Source: Clostridia bacterium
Lineage (GTDB): Bacteria > Bacillota > Clostridia > Oscillospirales > Acutalibacteraceae
Direction of reading: 5' to 3'
Length of the DNA: 64,000 bases
Assembly: GCA_900766585.1 (NCBI GenBank)
Contig: CAAFVV010000030.1
Location: 92,042-156,041 of the forward strand
Shown here: positions 41,948-51,305 of the stretch, one piece after another
How the letters are laid out: each line of letters opens with the position of its first letter
Numbering within the stretch: position 1 is the stretch's first letter
Position numbers and translations under genes: made by a program
Notes under the pieces: model-generated
What the model saw: only the letters and a program-made list of their open reading frames with translations
The model's database searches: none
Told to the model about the DNA's origin: nothing

Positions 41948-42999
41948 CCCGTTTTGCCTCCCTTCCCCTCTTCTTGATCCGCCTGCCGCCGCAGCTGTCC
42001 GCAGGATGCCTGTATATCCGCTCCGAGCGTGCGCCGCACGGTCGCGGTGATGCCGCGCCCCTCCAGTATACGCTGAAAGGCCGCCAGACGCTCTCTTGTG
42101 CTGCGGTGGTGGGATTTTCCCTTTACCTCATTGGCAGGAATCAGGTTGACGTGACAGAGCATACCGCTCAGCTTTTCTGCCAGCTCATACGCACAGGCGT
42201 CACTGTCATTTACGCCGCGGATCATCGCATATTCAAACGAGATCCGGCGTCCCGTATGCGCCGCATAGTCGCGGCAGGCCGCCAGAAGCTCGTCCACCGG
42301 GAAACGCCGGTTGACGGGCATCAGCCGGTCACGCAGCGCATCATTCGGCGCGTGGAGAGAAACCGACAGCGTCAGTGCATAATTTTTCTCCTGCAAAAGC
42401 CGGATTCTGTCCACAAGCCCGCAGGTGGACAGCGACACATGACGCATCCCGATATGCACGCCGTCCTCGGTGCCGAGCATATCGAGAAAGCGCGTTACCT
42501 GCTCAAAATTATCGAGCGGCTCGCCCATCCCCATCAGCACGATAGAGGACACGCGAATCCCGCGGTCGGCCTGTGCCGTCTCAATCTGGGCAAGCATCTC
42601 GGAGGCGGTCAGATTGCGGACAAAGCCTCCCATGCCGGTGGCGCAGAACACGCAGCCCATCTTGCAGCCGACCTGTGTGGACAGGCACATCGACCAGCCA
42701 TGGTGATACTGCATCAAAACGGCTTCGACCGTTTCGCCGTCCGACAGGGAAAACAGGTATTTGACCGTGCCGTCGATCGCGGAAACCAGCCGGCGGCTGA
42801 TCGAGACCCCCGGCGCCGTATACCGCTCCGCCAGCTGCGCTCTGAGCTTTTCGGGCAGATCCGTCATCTTTGACAGATCGGTCACGCCGCTGTCCAGCCA
42901 GCGGGAAAGCTGGCGCGCCCGAAACGGCGGCCAGCCGAGCTCCGTGACCACAGCTTCCCGCTGTGCCGGCGCCATAGAGCGGATATCCTCTTTCTCCAA
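41944..42999 (-). CDS. rlmN: Dual-specificity 23S rRNA (A2503-C2)/tRNA methyltransferase RlmN
   Basis: Radical SAM methylase. The 351 residues include the CxxxCxxC iron-sulfur motif (CKMGCVFC), GGFVRNLTASEM, and the SPLN-like ASLHAPNDALRDRLMPVNRR segment, plus the C-terminal Cys-containing tail. Start is TTG at 42999, with GAGGTGAG upstream. It follows rsmB by 9 nt. Confidence 0.97.
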   Translation of the reverse strand: MEKEDIRSMAPAQREAVVTELGWPPFRARQLSRWLDSGVTDLSKMTDLPEKLRAQLAERYTAPGVSISRRLVSAIDGTVKYLFSLSDGETVEAVLMQYHHGWSMCLSTQVGCKMGCVFCATGMGGFVRNLTASEMLAQIETAQADRGIRVSSIVLMGMGEPLDNFEQVTRFLDMLGTEDGVHIGMRHVSLSTCGLVDRIRLLQEKNYALTLSVSLHAPNDALRDRLMPVNRRFPVDELLAACRDYAAHTGRRISFEYAMIRGVNDSDACAYELAEKLSGMLCHVNLIPANEVKGKSHHRSTRERLAAFQRILEGRGITATVRRTLGADIQASCGQLRRQADQEEGKGGKTG

Positions 43000-43008
43000 G
43001 AACTCACC

Positions 43009-44355
43009 TCAAACCTGCCGGACAAATCCGGCGATAAAAAAGCCGTCCGACCCGTGCAGATACGGAAACAGTGTCAGCCGCCACGACAGCGGCGTCCCCG
43101 CTGCCGCAAAGCAGGCGGAAAGCGGCAGTGTGCGCGGCGCAAATGCGGGGTGCTCTCTCAAAAAGCGCTCGACCACCTGCTCGTTCTCCGCCGGATTCAG
43201 CGTGCAGGTCGAATACTGCAGATAGCCGCCCTTTGCCGTCATTTTCGACGACTCCTCGAGGATGCGGTACTGAAGCGCCGGAAGCTCGGCAAACTGTTCC
43301 GGCGATTTATAGCGGATCTCGGGCTTGCGCCGGATCACGCCGAGACCGGAGCAGGGCACATCGCAGAGCACACGGTCAAACCGTCCCTCCCGCTCGGGCG
43401 GACACGGGGCCGACGCATCGCGCTGCTCGACCTGCACGGTTTTGGCACCGAAAAGCCGCACACGGCGGCGCAGCTCCCCACACTTTGCCGCATAGCAGTC
43501 CCCGGCGAGGATCTCTCCCTCTCCGCGCAGATATTGCGACAGAGTGAGCGATTTACCGCCCGGTGCGGCACAGACATCGGCGATACGCATCCTTGGTGCC
43601 GCTTCCAAAGCGGCGCAGCAAAGCTGCGACGCCTTATCCTGATAATAATAGCAGTTTTCTTCCGCTTTTTCAAGAGGATTTCGCTCTGAGACCCCCAAAA
43701 GTTGTAAACAATTTTCCAAATCTGCGCATTTTTCCGCGGAAATCCCCTGCAAAGCCAGCTTTTCGATCAGCGCATCGGCGGTTGTCAGCGCCGTATTCAC
43801 CCGCACATACGCGGGCGGTGCGCCGTTGAGGCTTTGCACCAGCGCATACGCAGCCGCCTTTCCGTAGGCGTTTTCCCAAAACCGGATCCACTCCGCAGGG
43901 CAGGACTCTTTTATCGCCAGCTCCTCCGCCGTTTCGGTATCCAGCGCGGCAAGCAGCTCCTCCTGCCGCCGCAGCACACCGCGCAACACGCCGTTGACAA
44001 AGCCGGCGGCTGACGGCTGACCGAAGCGGCGGGTCATCGACACTGCCTCATTGACGGCAGCGGATGCCGGGATCCTGTCCATATACAGAAGCTGGCAGAC
44101 CGCGGTCTGCGCAATCGCCGTCACCGCCGGATGCCAGCGGCTTTGCGGGCGCGAGGCGCAGCGGGAAAGCAGATAGTCGATCGTCAGCCGGTGCTCGACC
44201 GTGCCGTAGATAATCGCGGTTGCGAGCGCACGCTCCCGCGGCGGCAGATCGCACGAGGTAAGCAGGGAGTTCACCACGATATTCGAATAAGCACCGCCCT
44301 CGTTTAACCGGCGGACGGTTGCAACGGCAGCCTCCCGCCCATTGCGCGGCGTCAA
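43009..44355 (-). CDS. rsmB: 16S rRNA (cytosine-967-C5)-methyltransferase RsmB (Sun)
   Basis: The 448 residues have an N-terminal NusB-like domain (about 1-140) and a C-terminal SAM-dependent methylase with the motif DVCAAPGGKSL, DASAPCPP region, and the catalytic PCSG cysteine (CDVPCSGLGVI), then the second catalytic TC (STCTLNPAEN). The TTG start overlaps the upstream stop codon as TTGA, so translation is coupled. Confidence 0.95.
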   Translation of the reverse strand: MTPRNGREAAVATVRRLNEGGAYSNIVVNSLLTSCDLPPRERALATAIIYGTVEHRLTIDYLLSRCASRPQSRWHPAVTAIAQTAVCQLLYMDRIPASAAVNEAVSMTRRFGQPSAAGFVNGVLRGVLRRQEELLAALDTETAEELAIKESCPAEWIRFWENAYGKAAAYALVQSLNGAPPAYVRVNTALTTADALIEKLALQGISAEKCADLENCLQLLGVSERNPLEKAEENCYYYQDKASQLCCAALEAAPRMRIADVCAAPGGKSLTLSQYLRGEGEILAGDCYAAKCGELRRRVRLFGAKTVQVEQRDASAPCPPEREGRFDRVLCDVPCSGLGVIRRKPEIRYKSPEQFAELPALQYRILEESSKMTAKGGYLQYSTCTLNPAENEQVVERFLREHPAFAPRTLPLSACFAAAGTPLSWRLTLFPYLHGSDGFFIAGFVRQV

Positions 44356-45047
44356 CGCCGTCCCTTTCGGTTGTTTCCCGCCACGATCAGCAGCAGGCGC
44401 AGGAAGCTCATCAGCGACAAAAACAGCGCCGCCACATAGGTCATCGCCGCAGCGGACAGCACCCGGCGCACGCCATCCAGTTCTTCCTGCGTGAAACGTC
44501 CGCAGGCGCTAAGCTCCGCCAGTGTACGGCGGCTGGCGTTAAATTCCACCGGGAGCGTGATCAGCTGAAACAGCACGGCGAAGCCAAAGCACCCGATGCC
44601 GACATAGGCAAGCGGGTAAAAGCTGAAGATCAGTCCGAGTACGACCAGATAAGTGGAGATTGTAGACGCAAAATTGGTGACCGGGACGATCGCCATGCGG
44701 ATGCGCGCCGGCGCGTAGTTGTCGACGTATTGCAGCGCGTGACCCGTTTCATGCGCCGCCACGCCGACGGCGGACACCGTCGCCGTATCCAGAACCGTCT
44801 CCGACAGGTGGATCGTCTGATCCGACGGATTATAATAATCGGTCATGGAACCGGACACGGGCAGGATGGGCAAATTCAGTCCCCGCGCGGACTGGATCAG
44901 ACGCGAGGCCTCCGCGCCGGTCATCGAGCTGCGCACGCCGCTGTACCGGCGAAACACCCGTTTCACATGCACCTGTGCAATCAACGTGAGAATGATCGCC
45001 GGAACGACAAGCAACAGATACCAGTAGTCCATCATAAAAAGGGGCAT
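44352..45047 (-). CDS. Zinc metallopeptidase, YugP family
   Basis: The 231 residues have an N-terminal membrane segment (about 6-26) and further hydrophobic helices, with the zinc motif HETGH in VGVAAHETGHALQYVDNY, which fits YugP/peptidase_Mx. The cellular target of these proteins is unknown. GGAGGT lies 6 nt before the ATG at 45047; the longer in-frame reading (to 45257) overlaps fmt and is rejected. It sits between fmt and rsmB, where many Firmicutes have no gene or have this gene. Confidence 0.9.
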   Translation of the reverse strand: MPLFMMDYWYLLLVVPAIILTLIAQVHVKRVFRRYSGVRSSMTGAEASRLIQSARGLNLPILPVSGSMTDYYNPSDQTIHLSETVLDTATVSAVGVAAHETGHALQYVDNYAPARIRMAIVPVTNFASTISTYLVVLGLIFSFYPLAYVGIGCFGFAVLFQLITLPVEFNASRRTLAELSACGRFTQEELDGVRRVLSAAAMTYVAALFLSLMSFLRLLLIVAGNNRKGRR

Positions 45048-45066
45048 AGCGTTACCTCCGTTTAAC

Positions 45067-45990
45067 TTATTCCAGACGGCTGCCGATCTCGGCGGGATGC
45101 CCGCGCAGGAAATCGGCGGCAGCCATGCGGCGCGCTCCCTCCGCCTGTACCTCCTGCAGCAGCAGCGTGTGCCCGTCGCCGCAGGCGACCGCAAACGGTG
45201 ACAGCGACACCACCGTACCCGCTGCCGCGCCGGTCTCTCCGCCGACGGCGCTAACATGAACCTTCAGCGTTTTCCCGCTGAAGCGGCAGGTCGCGCCCGG
45301 CCACGGAGACAGACCGCGCACCTGATCGTGCAGGACCTTCGCCGGGCGTGTCCAGTCAAGCGGACTGCAGCTGCGGTCCAACATCGGGGCGAGGGTCGCC
45401 TCGGCGGAATTTTGCGGTGTGCGCACCGCCGTATGCGCTTCAAGCGCCGCAAGCGTCTGCAAAAGCAGCGCGGCACCGTCCGCCGCCAACTCGTCAAACA
45501 GCTCGCCGGACGTCTCGTCCTCCCGCACCGCGCGGGAGGACTGCATCAGGATATCTCCCGTATCCAATCCTTCATCCATCTGCATCGTCGTCACGCCCGC
45601 TTCGCGATCGCCGGACAGGATCGTCCACTGGATCGGCGCCGCGCCGCGGTGACGCGGCAGGAGCGAGGCGTGCACATTGACACAGCCGAGCGGAGGAAGC
45701 TCCAGGATATCTTTGGGCAAAATGCGTCCGTAGGCGACAACAACGATCACATCGGGATTTTCCCGTGCGATCCGCTCCCTCGCCTCCCCGTCGCGCAGCG
45801 TGCGCGGCTGGTAGACCGGAATGTTGTGTGTAATGGCACATGCCTTTACATCAGAAATTGACATCTGCTGCCCGCGTCCCTTGGGCTTATCCTCCCGCGT
45901 GACCACGAGACTGACCGTATGACCGGCGCCAATAAGGCCTTCCAGAGAAGAAACGGCAAAGTCGGGCGTACCCATAAATACGATCCGCAT
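45067..45990 (-). CDS. fmt: Methionyl-tRNA formyltransferase
   Basis: Formylates Met-tRNA for translation initiation using 10-formyl-THF. The 307 residues contain MRIVFMGTPDFA, the N-terminal domain core with the HASLLPRHRGAAPIQWTI motif (catalytic Asn/His/Asp set), GVTTMQMDEGLDTGDIL, and a C-terminal tRNA-binding domain with PWPGA. GGGG-type ribosome site before the ATG. It follows def by 12 nt. Confidence 0.98.
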   Translation of the reverse strand: MRIVFMGTPDFAVSSLEGLIGAGHTVSLVVTREDKPKGRGQQMSISDVKACAITHNIPVYQPRTLRDGEARERIARENPDVIVVVAYGRILPKDILELPPLGCVNVHASLLPRHRGAAPIQWTILSGDREAGVTTMQMDEGLDTGDILMQSSRAVREDETSGELFDELAADGAALLLQTLAALEAHTAVRTPQNSAEATLAPMLDRSCSPLDWTRPAKVLHDQVRGLSPWPGATCRFSGKTLKVHVSAVGGETGAAAGTVVSLSPFAVACGDGHTLLLQEVQAEGARRMAAADFLRGHPAEIGSRLE

Positions 45991-46002
45991 AGTTTTTCCC
46001 CT

Positions 46003-46464
46003 TTACAGCTCTTCCGGATCGACCTTGCGGATCCCGTGACTTGTGAACAAGATACCGTTGAGATGGTCGTTCTCATGACAGATGCAGCGCGCCTTGAGAT
46101 CCGTTCCGGTCACGTAGAAGTATTTCCCGTTGCGGTCCTGTGCTTTCAGCTTGACCTTTTTCGGGCGCTCGGTAATCCACCACTCGCCGGGCAGGGACAG
46201 GCAGCCCTCCATCTCCTCCTGGGTGCCCTTACTGTCCACGATCTCCGGATTGATCGCCTCGATCAGCTCGCCGTCGAGATCCATGATAAACACCCGGCGC
46301 AGCACGCCGACCTGCGGTGCCGCCAATCCGACGCCGTCAGCCAGATGCAGTGTTTCCGCCATGTCGTCGAGAAGCTGCCACAGCCGCTCGTTAAATTCCG
46401 TTACGGGACGGCAGGTCTTTTCCAGAATCGGATCGCCTGCTTTGACAATATTCCGAATCGCCAT
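46003..46464 (-). CDS. def: Peptide deformylase
   Basis: Removes formyl from nascent peptides. The 153 residues show the three motifs: GVGLAAPQVG, EGCLSLPG with the zinc-binding Cys, and CHENDHLNG with both His and the catalytic Glu. The ATG at 46464 has AAGGAG 7 nt upstream; the ATG at 46470 is too close to it. Functionally paired with the adjacent fmt. Confidence 0.97.
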   Translation of the reverse strand: MAIRNIVKAGDPILEKTCRPVTEFNERLWQLLDDMAETLHLADGVGLAAPQVGVLRRVFIMDLDGELIEAINPEIVDSKGTQEEMEGCLSLPGEWWITERPKKVKLKAQDRNGKYFYVTGTDLKARCICHENDHLNGILFTSHGIRKVDPEEL

Positions 46465-46476
46465 ATCCATTCTCCT

Positions 46477-48942
46477 TTACAATGACCCTGCCGGGTCAAT
46501 ATCGGCAAATATACGGACGTCGCGCTTCTGCGCCTCACGCCCGAGATCCGTCAAAAGCTCCGCCAGCAGCCGCCGCAGCTGCGTGCAGTTGACGGTTTTG
46601 ACCAAGAGCTTATAGCGGTATTTTCCCGCTACACGGCTGACGACAGCCGGCATGGGATCGAGCGCGATCATCGGCAGACCGGCATAGGGTCCGGTCACAA
46701 GCCCGTGCAGTTTTTTCAGGCAGGCATACGCCGTATCACGCACCGCCGCCTCCTCCCGACCGACAAAGCCGAATTGGCACAGATCGGCAAAAGGCGGGTA
46801 TTTCATCAGACGCCGCGCCTGGATCTCGGTATCGAAAAAGCCGTCATAATCCTGCCTTGCGGCAAACTGAATGATATAATGCTCCGGTGAATAGGTCTGG
46901 ATGACGGCTTTTCCGTCGCCGTCCCGCCGTCCGGCACGGCCGATGACCTGAGTCAGCAGGGAAAACGTTGTTTCAAAGCAGCGGAAATCCGCGCCGAAAA
47001 GTGACTGATCGGCAGAAAGCACGCCGACTAAAGCCACGCGCGGAAAATCCAGTCCCTTTGCCACCATCTGCGTGCCGAGCAGGATATCGTACTCCCCGCG
47101 CCGGAACGCTTCAAAGCTGTTTTCATAGGCGAGTCGCGACAGTGTGGTGTCGGCGTCCATGCGCAGCACCGATGCGCCCGGAAACCGCGCTGTCAGCTCC
47201 TCCTCCACCCGCTGTGTACCGAGACCGGAAAAACGGAGCTTATCCGAACCGCACTCCGGGCAGCGGGATGCCACAGGCTCGGTATGTCCGCAGTAGTGGC
47301 ACATTAGCTGCCGGTTGGCGCGGTGATAGGTCAGTGAGATACTGCACGACGGGCAGGTCATCACATGACCGCAGCTGCGGCAGGAGATAAAGGTATTATA
47401 CCCGCGCCGGTTCAAAAGTAACACAGCCTGTTTTCCGGCGGAGAGACAATCCGCAAGCGCGGTCTCCAGCTTTTGCCCGATGATCGCATCCGGCGACAGC
47501 TCCTCGCGCATATCGGCAATGTCCACCTCGGGCAGTCTGGCGCTGCCGTAACGGGATCGCAGCGTATACAGCGTATACCGCCCGCTTTTGGCAAGGTAGT
47601 AGCTCTCCACCGACGGCGTCGCAGAGGTCATCAGCAGCATGGCATTGTGCCGTGCGCAGCGAAAGCGGGCAATATCGCGGGTGTGATAGCGCGGACTGGA
47701 CTCGGATTTGTAGGTATGCTCCTGCTCCTCGTCCACAACGATCAGTCCGAGCGAGGAAAACGGTGCAAAGACCGCCGATCGGGTGCCGATCACCACAGAC
47801 GCCTCTCCCCGCTTGATCCGCTTCCATTCATCGACGCGCTCACCGATGGCAAGCGCGCTGTGCTGCACCGCCACACGGCGGCCGTAGCGTGAAAGAAACA
47901 GCTGCAGCATCTGCGGCGTCAGCGAGATCTCAGGCACCAGCACCAGCACCTGCCGCCCATCCGCCAGCACACGGTCGATCAGGTTCATGTACACGCTCGT
48001 TTTTCCGCTGCCGGTCACACCGTAAAGCAGAGCCGCCGAAGCCTTGCCGGAGCGGTACTGGCTGCAAAGCCCCGCAAACGCTTGCTGCTGCTCGACGCTG
48101 AGCTTGACGGGAGTCAGCGGCGGCAGCGGCGCATCCGCGTTTGCCGAGCGCAGCCGCTCGTGCTCATACAGCTCCGCCAGCCCCTTTTTGGCCAATGTCT
48201 GCACCACGGCAGGGGTCACGGAGGCAAAATAGCACAGCTCCTTCACCGAAGCGGAGCCGCAGTCGCACAGGAGCTTCAGCACCGCGCGCTGCTTATCCGT
48301 GCAGCGCGCTTCAGCCATCACATCCGGCAGTTCAGCCGGATCAAACGCCGGGCGCACCATTTTCACGGTGGCATCACCCACCATGCGCGCCGCCACGTCC
48401 GTGCGCACAAGCCATCCGCGCGACACAAGCGCTTCCGGCAGCGGAGAATCCGGCGACAGCCCGTTATCCCGCAGCAGCCGTTCCTGCTCGACATCGCCGC
48501 CTGCGCGGGAGACATAGTCAAGCAGACAGCGTTCGGCGGCGGGCAGATGAGTCAGCAGCTCTCCGGACGGCGCCTGATGCCCGAGCCGATAGGTCGGGCG
48601 CAGCTTCATGTACAGTCCGGTGGGCAGCATCGTGCGCACCGCTTCAAAAAGCGTGCAAAACGTGCGCTCGCGCAGCCAGTTTGCCAGCTCCAGCATTTCC
48701 GCATCGAGCAGCGGCTCCGCGTCCAGCACTGCCGCAATCGGCTTCAGCTTCGGCAGCTGTGCCGCGTCGGTCAGACGCAGGACAATCCCCTGCGTTTTGC
48801 GGTTTCCGCCGCCAAACGGCACCAGAACGCGGCAGCCCGGCGAAACGGACGAAAGCGATTCCGGCACGATATAGCTGTAGGGCTTGTCAAAATGAAAAGA
48901 GGCCTGTTCCACGGCGACCTCTGCAATTTTCGGCAGCAACAC
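46477..48942 (-). CDS. priA: Primosomal protein N' (replication restart helicase PriA)
   Basis: The 821 residues have the N-terminal 3'-DNA-binding domain, a winged-helix region, Walker A (YGVTGSGKTSVYM), DEEQEH box (VVDEEQEH), a cysteine-rich zinc domain (CRSCGHVMTCPSCS, CHYCGHTEPVASRCPEC), and helicase motifs including QVIGRAGRRDG. GTG is the likely start. It lies 32 nt after rpoZ; coaBC, which usually lies between them in Bacillus, is absent here. Confidence 0.97.
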   Translation of the reverse strand: MLLPKIAEVAVEQASFHFDKPYSYIVPESLSSVSPGCRVLVPFGGGNRKTQGIVLRLTDAAQLPKLKPIAAVLDAEPLLDAEMLELANWLRERTFCTLFEAVRTMLPTGLYMKLRPTYRLGHQAPSGELLTHLPAAERCLLDYVSRAGGDVEQERLLRDNGLSPDSPLPEALVSRGWLVRTDVAARMVGDATVKMVRPAFDPAELPDVMAEARCTDKQRAVLKLLCDCGSASVKELCYFASVTPAVVQTLAKKGLAELYEHERLRSANADAPLPPLTPVKLSVEQQQAFAGLCSQYRSGKASAALLYGVTGSGKTSVYMNLIDRVLADGRQVLVLVPEISLTPQMLQLFLSRYGRRVAVQHSALAIGERVDEWKRIKRGEASVVIGTRSAVFAPFSSLGLIVVDEEQEHTYKSESSPRYHTRDIARFRCARHNAMLLMTSATPSVESYYLAKSGRYTLYTLRSRYGSARLPEVDIADMREELSPDAIIGQKLETALADCLSAGKQAVLLLNRRGYNTFISCRSCGHVMTCPSCSISLTYHRANRQLMCHYCGHTEPVASRCPECGSDKLRFSGLGTQRVEEELTARFPGASVLRMDADTTLSRLAYENSFEAFRRGEYDILLGTQMVAKGLDFPRVALVGVLSADQSLFGADFRCFETTFSLLTQVIGRAGRRDGDGKAVIQTYSPEHYIIQFAARQDYDGFFDTEIQARRLMKYPPFADLCQFGFVGREEAAVRDTAYACLKKLHGLVTGPYAGLPMIALDPMPAVVSRVAGKYRYKLLVKTVNCTQLRRLLAELLTDLGREAQKRDVRIFADIDPAGSL

Positions 48943-48975
48943 CGCTTCACCGCCTCCTCTCTGACCGCAGAGCGT

Positions 48976-49179
48976 TTATTCGGCGTCCTTTTCCTCACTC
49001 AGCACATAATCGCCCCGCTTGAAGTCCGCAATCGCGAGGCTGACCGGCTTTTCGATCAGGATCTCTCCGTTATTTTCGGCGTCCACAGCGATCTCACGTG
49101 CGCGCTTGGCGACGCCAATCACCACGGCATAGCGGCTGTGGTCTCCTTTGAGCTGTTCAATATCTGTCGGTCTGAGCAT
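48976..49179 (-). CDS. rpoZ: DNA-directed RNA polymerase subunit omega
   Basis: 67 residues with the omega signature MLRPTDIEQL, SRYAVVIGVAKRAREI and a C-terminal KPVSLAIADF stretch. It overlaps the end of gmk by 23 nt, and GGGAGG lies upstream of the ATG. The order yicC-remA-gmk-rpoZ-priA is that of Bacillus and many Firmicutes. Confidence 0.96.
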   Translation of the reverse strand: MLRPTDIEQLKGDHSRYAVVIGVAKRAREIAVDAENNGEILIEKPVSLAIADFKRGDYVLSEEKDAE

Positions 49180-49783
49180 GATTGATTTCCTCCCATAAAT
49201 TGGTTTCCAAACGTGAAAAGCGGAGAGATTCCGCTGTCAGAATGGCTTCTATTCTGTCCACGGCAAGCTCGATCTCGTCATTCATGACGAGGTACTGATA
49301 CCGCGATGCACAGGCAAGCTCCCGCTTTGCCGCCGCAAGACGGCCCTGAATAGCGGATTCCTCCTCGGTGCCGCGCCCGCGCAGGCGGTGCTCCAGCTCC
49401 TCCATGGACGGAATCCCGATAAAGACAGAGACGACGTCCGGCCGCTTTTGCATCACCTTTTCGGCGCCCTTGACCTCGATCTCCAGCACGACGTTTTTGC
49501 CCTCTCTGAGCCAGCGGTCGATCGCCGGGGCGGGCGTACCATAGTAGTTGCCGTTGTACTCGGCATACTCGAGCAGCTCATCCCTTGCGATCATTTCCTC
49601 AAATTCCGCACGGGTGCGGAAAAAATAGGATACACCGTCCTGCTCACCGGGACGTGGCGCGCGCGTCGTCGCCGAAACGGAAACGACTGTATCCGCCCGC
49701 CTCTGCAGAAGGCGTCCCAGGATCGTTCCCTTTCCGCTGCCGGACGGACCGGACAGCACGATCAGCATGCCGGTCTTATTCAT
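49157..49783 (-). CDS. gmk: Guanylate kinase
   Basis: Converts GMP to GDP with ATP. The 208 residues begin MNKTGMLIVLSGPSGSGKGTI (Walker A), and continue with SATTRAPRPGEQDGVSYFF (GMP binding) and the P-loop kinase core. The ATG at 49783 lies inside the last codons of remA (8-nt overlap); an in-frame extension to 49864 would run deeper into remA and is rejected. Confidence 0.97.
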   Translation of the reverse strand: MNKTGMLIVLSGPSGSGKGTILGRLLQRRADTVVSVSATTRAPRPGEQDGVSYFFRTRAEFEEMIARDELLEYAEYNGNYYGTPAPAIDRWLREGKNVVLEIEVKGAEKVMQKRPDVVSVFIGIPSMEELEHRLRGRGTEEESAIQGRLAAAKRELACASRYQYLVMNDEIELAVDRIEAILTAESLRFSRLETNLWEEINHAQTDRY

Positions 49784-50042
49784 CTTCCTCGTCATCCTCT
49801 CCGTCATCCCGGTCAATGACCCGATTCGCCACGGTTTCCGGCTGCACGGCGGACAAAACGACATGGTCGCTGTCCATGATCAGCACGGCGCGGGTACGGC
49901 GTCCGTAGGTGGCGTCGATCAGACTGCCGCGGTCGCGGGCATCCTGAATGATACGCTTGATCGGCGCGGACTCGGGGCTGACGATTGCAATCATACGCGA
50001 TGCAGAGATCATATTGCCGAATCCGATGTTGATGAGCTTCAT
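49776..50042 (-). CDS. remA: Extracellular matrix/biofilm regulator RemA (DUF370)
   Basis: DNA-binding ring protein that activates matrix and osmoprotection genes in B. subtilis. The 88 residues have the DUF370 sequence (MKLINIGFGNMISASRMIAI, SPESAPIKRIIQDARDRG, DATYGRRTRAVLIMDS). The C-terminal tail is acidic (DDGEDDEEDE), not part of the usual ~85-residue core. It lies between yicC and gmk, its normal place. Confidence 0.95.
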   Translation of the reverse strand: MKLINIGFGNMISASRMIAIVSPESAPIKRIIQDARDRGSLIDATYGRRTRAVLIMDSDHVVLSAVQPETVANRVIDRDDGEDDEEDE

Positions 50043-50055
50043 GACCGTTTCCTCC

Positions 50056-50934
50056 TCACTCGATGTTCTGGATCTGTTCGCGGATCTTTTCGATCTCCGC
50101 TTTTATATCCACCACGCGCCGCGTGATCTCCAGATCACACGCCTTTGACCCGATCGTATTGGTCTCGCGGTTGATCTCCTGGATCAGGAAATCCAGCTTG
50201 CGCCCGACCGGCTCGCTGCTGTCCATCATCCTGCCAAGCTGCTCCAAATGGCTGCGCAGACGCACCGTCTCCTCTGCCACGGCAATCTTATCGGCATAGA
50301 CCGCTGCCTCGGTCAGCAGCCGCTGTTCATCCACGGCGGCGCCGTCCAAAAGCTCACGCATGCGCGCCTCCACCTTGGCCATATGCTCTTTCACCGTCTG
50401 CGGAGAGCGCTCCTCGACAAAGGCGACCCCCTCAAGGATATCCTTTGCGCGGGACAGCACATCGTCGCGCATTTTGGCCCCCTCGCGCTCCCGCATCGCC
50501 ACCAGACGGTTAAGCGCTTCATCCGTCACGCCGCGCACGATCTCCCACACCGCGTCCTCGTCCACCGGCTCCTGCTCAACAGTCAGCACATCGGGCAGCT
50601 TCGACAGTGATTCCGCCGTCAGCCCGAGCGGCAGATTGAGCTGTGCCGACAGCTCGCGCAGCGCCTGCGCATATTGCTGAGCCATCGCGGAGTTGACCAC
50701 GACCCTGCCGGTAGCGAGCTGCGGCGTGTCGATCCACAGCGCCAGATCCACTTTACCGCGGGAGAGGCGCGTCTGCAGATGCGCCTTGAGCTTTTCATCC
50801 AGATACCCGTAAGCCCGCGGCAAACGGGACGTATATTCATAATAACGGTGGTTGACCGTGCGGATCTCCACGGTGACGTGCAAGCCGCCCGCCGTATTTT
50901 CCGCCCGTCCGAACCCTGTCATGCTGCGCACCAT
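50056..50934 (-). CDS. yicC: YicC family endoribonuclease
   Basis: The 292 residues begin MVRSMTGFGRAE, the YicC start, and end with the conserved C-terminal part DFLIQEINRETNTIGSKACD and IKAEIEKIREQIQNIE. Members are RNases implicated in small-RNA turnover in E. coli. The ATG at 50934 has GGAGG 7 nt upstream; a start at 50961 is unsupported. Confidence 0.95.
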   Translation of the reverse strand: MVRSMTGFGRAENTAGGLHVTVEIRTVNHRYYEYTSRLPRAYGYLDEKLKAHLQTRLSRGKVDLALWIDTPQLATGRVVVNSAMAQQYAQALRELSAQLNLPLGLTAESLSKLPDVLTVEQEPVDEDAVWEIVRGVTDEALNRLVAMREREGAKMRDDVLSRAKDILEGVAFVEERSPQTVKEHMAKVEARMRELLDGAAVDEQRLLTEAAVYADKIAVAEETVRLRSHLEQLGRMMDSSEPVGRKLDFLIQEINRETNTIGSKACDLEITRRVVDIKAEIEKIREQIQNIE

Positions 50935-50936
50935 AC

Positions 50937-51305
50937 TTACGCCTCCTGTTCCTTTTGACAACCGCAGCAGGGATGGAAAAACGAGATCACATCCACAGCC
51001 GCGCCCTCCTCCGTTTTCGCAAAGCCCAGACGGGAAAGCAGGGCAGGAAAACGGTCATCCTCACACACGGCAAGCGGCAGCTCCCGGTTACGCGCTATAT
51101 TCAGCACCGCACGCAAAAGCCCCTCTGCCAGCAGCTCGTCATCGGTCTCCAGCGTATGTACGGTCACTCTGCCGTCTTTTCCTGTGTAAAGGCAGAATCC
51201 TTTCCACTCGCCGTTTTCGGTCATCGCCAGACATTCGCCGTCTTTTCCTGCCGCTTTGCGGCAGCGGGCGGCAGTCATTTCATCTGCCGGAACGATGGTC
51301 AGCAT
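50937..51305 (-). CDS. Small GNAT-like protein with Cys-rich C-terminus
   Basis: 122 residues. It reads like a minimal GNAT fold: LTIVPADEMTAARC start, GFCLY strand, VTVHTLETDDELLAEGLLRAVLNIA (acetyl-CoA-side helix) and SRLGF near the end. The C-terminus is HPCCGCQKEQ, an unusual Cys cluster that might bind metal. ATG at 51305 follows GGGAGGG and overlaps the last 26 nt of rluB. Acceptor unknown; the fold assignment is by pattern only. Confidence 0.65.
   Translation of the reverse strand: MLTIVPADEMTAARCRKAAGKDGECLAMTENGEWKGFCLYTGKDGRVTVHTLETDDELLAEGLLRAVLNIARNRELPLAVCEDDRFPALLSRLGFAKTEEGAAVDVISFFHPCCGCQKEQEA

Noticed and set aside
45048..45257. Upstream extension of the YugP-like gene
   Set aside because: Overlaps the 3' part of fmt and has no signal for initiation; ATG 45047 has GGAGGT.
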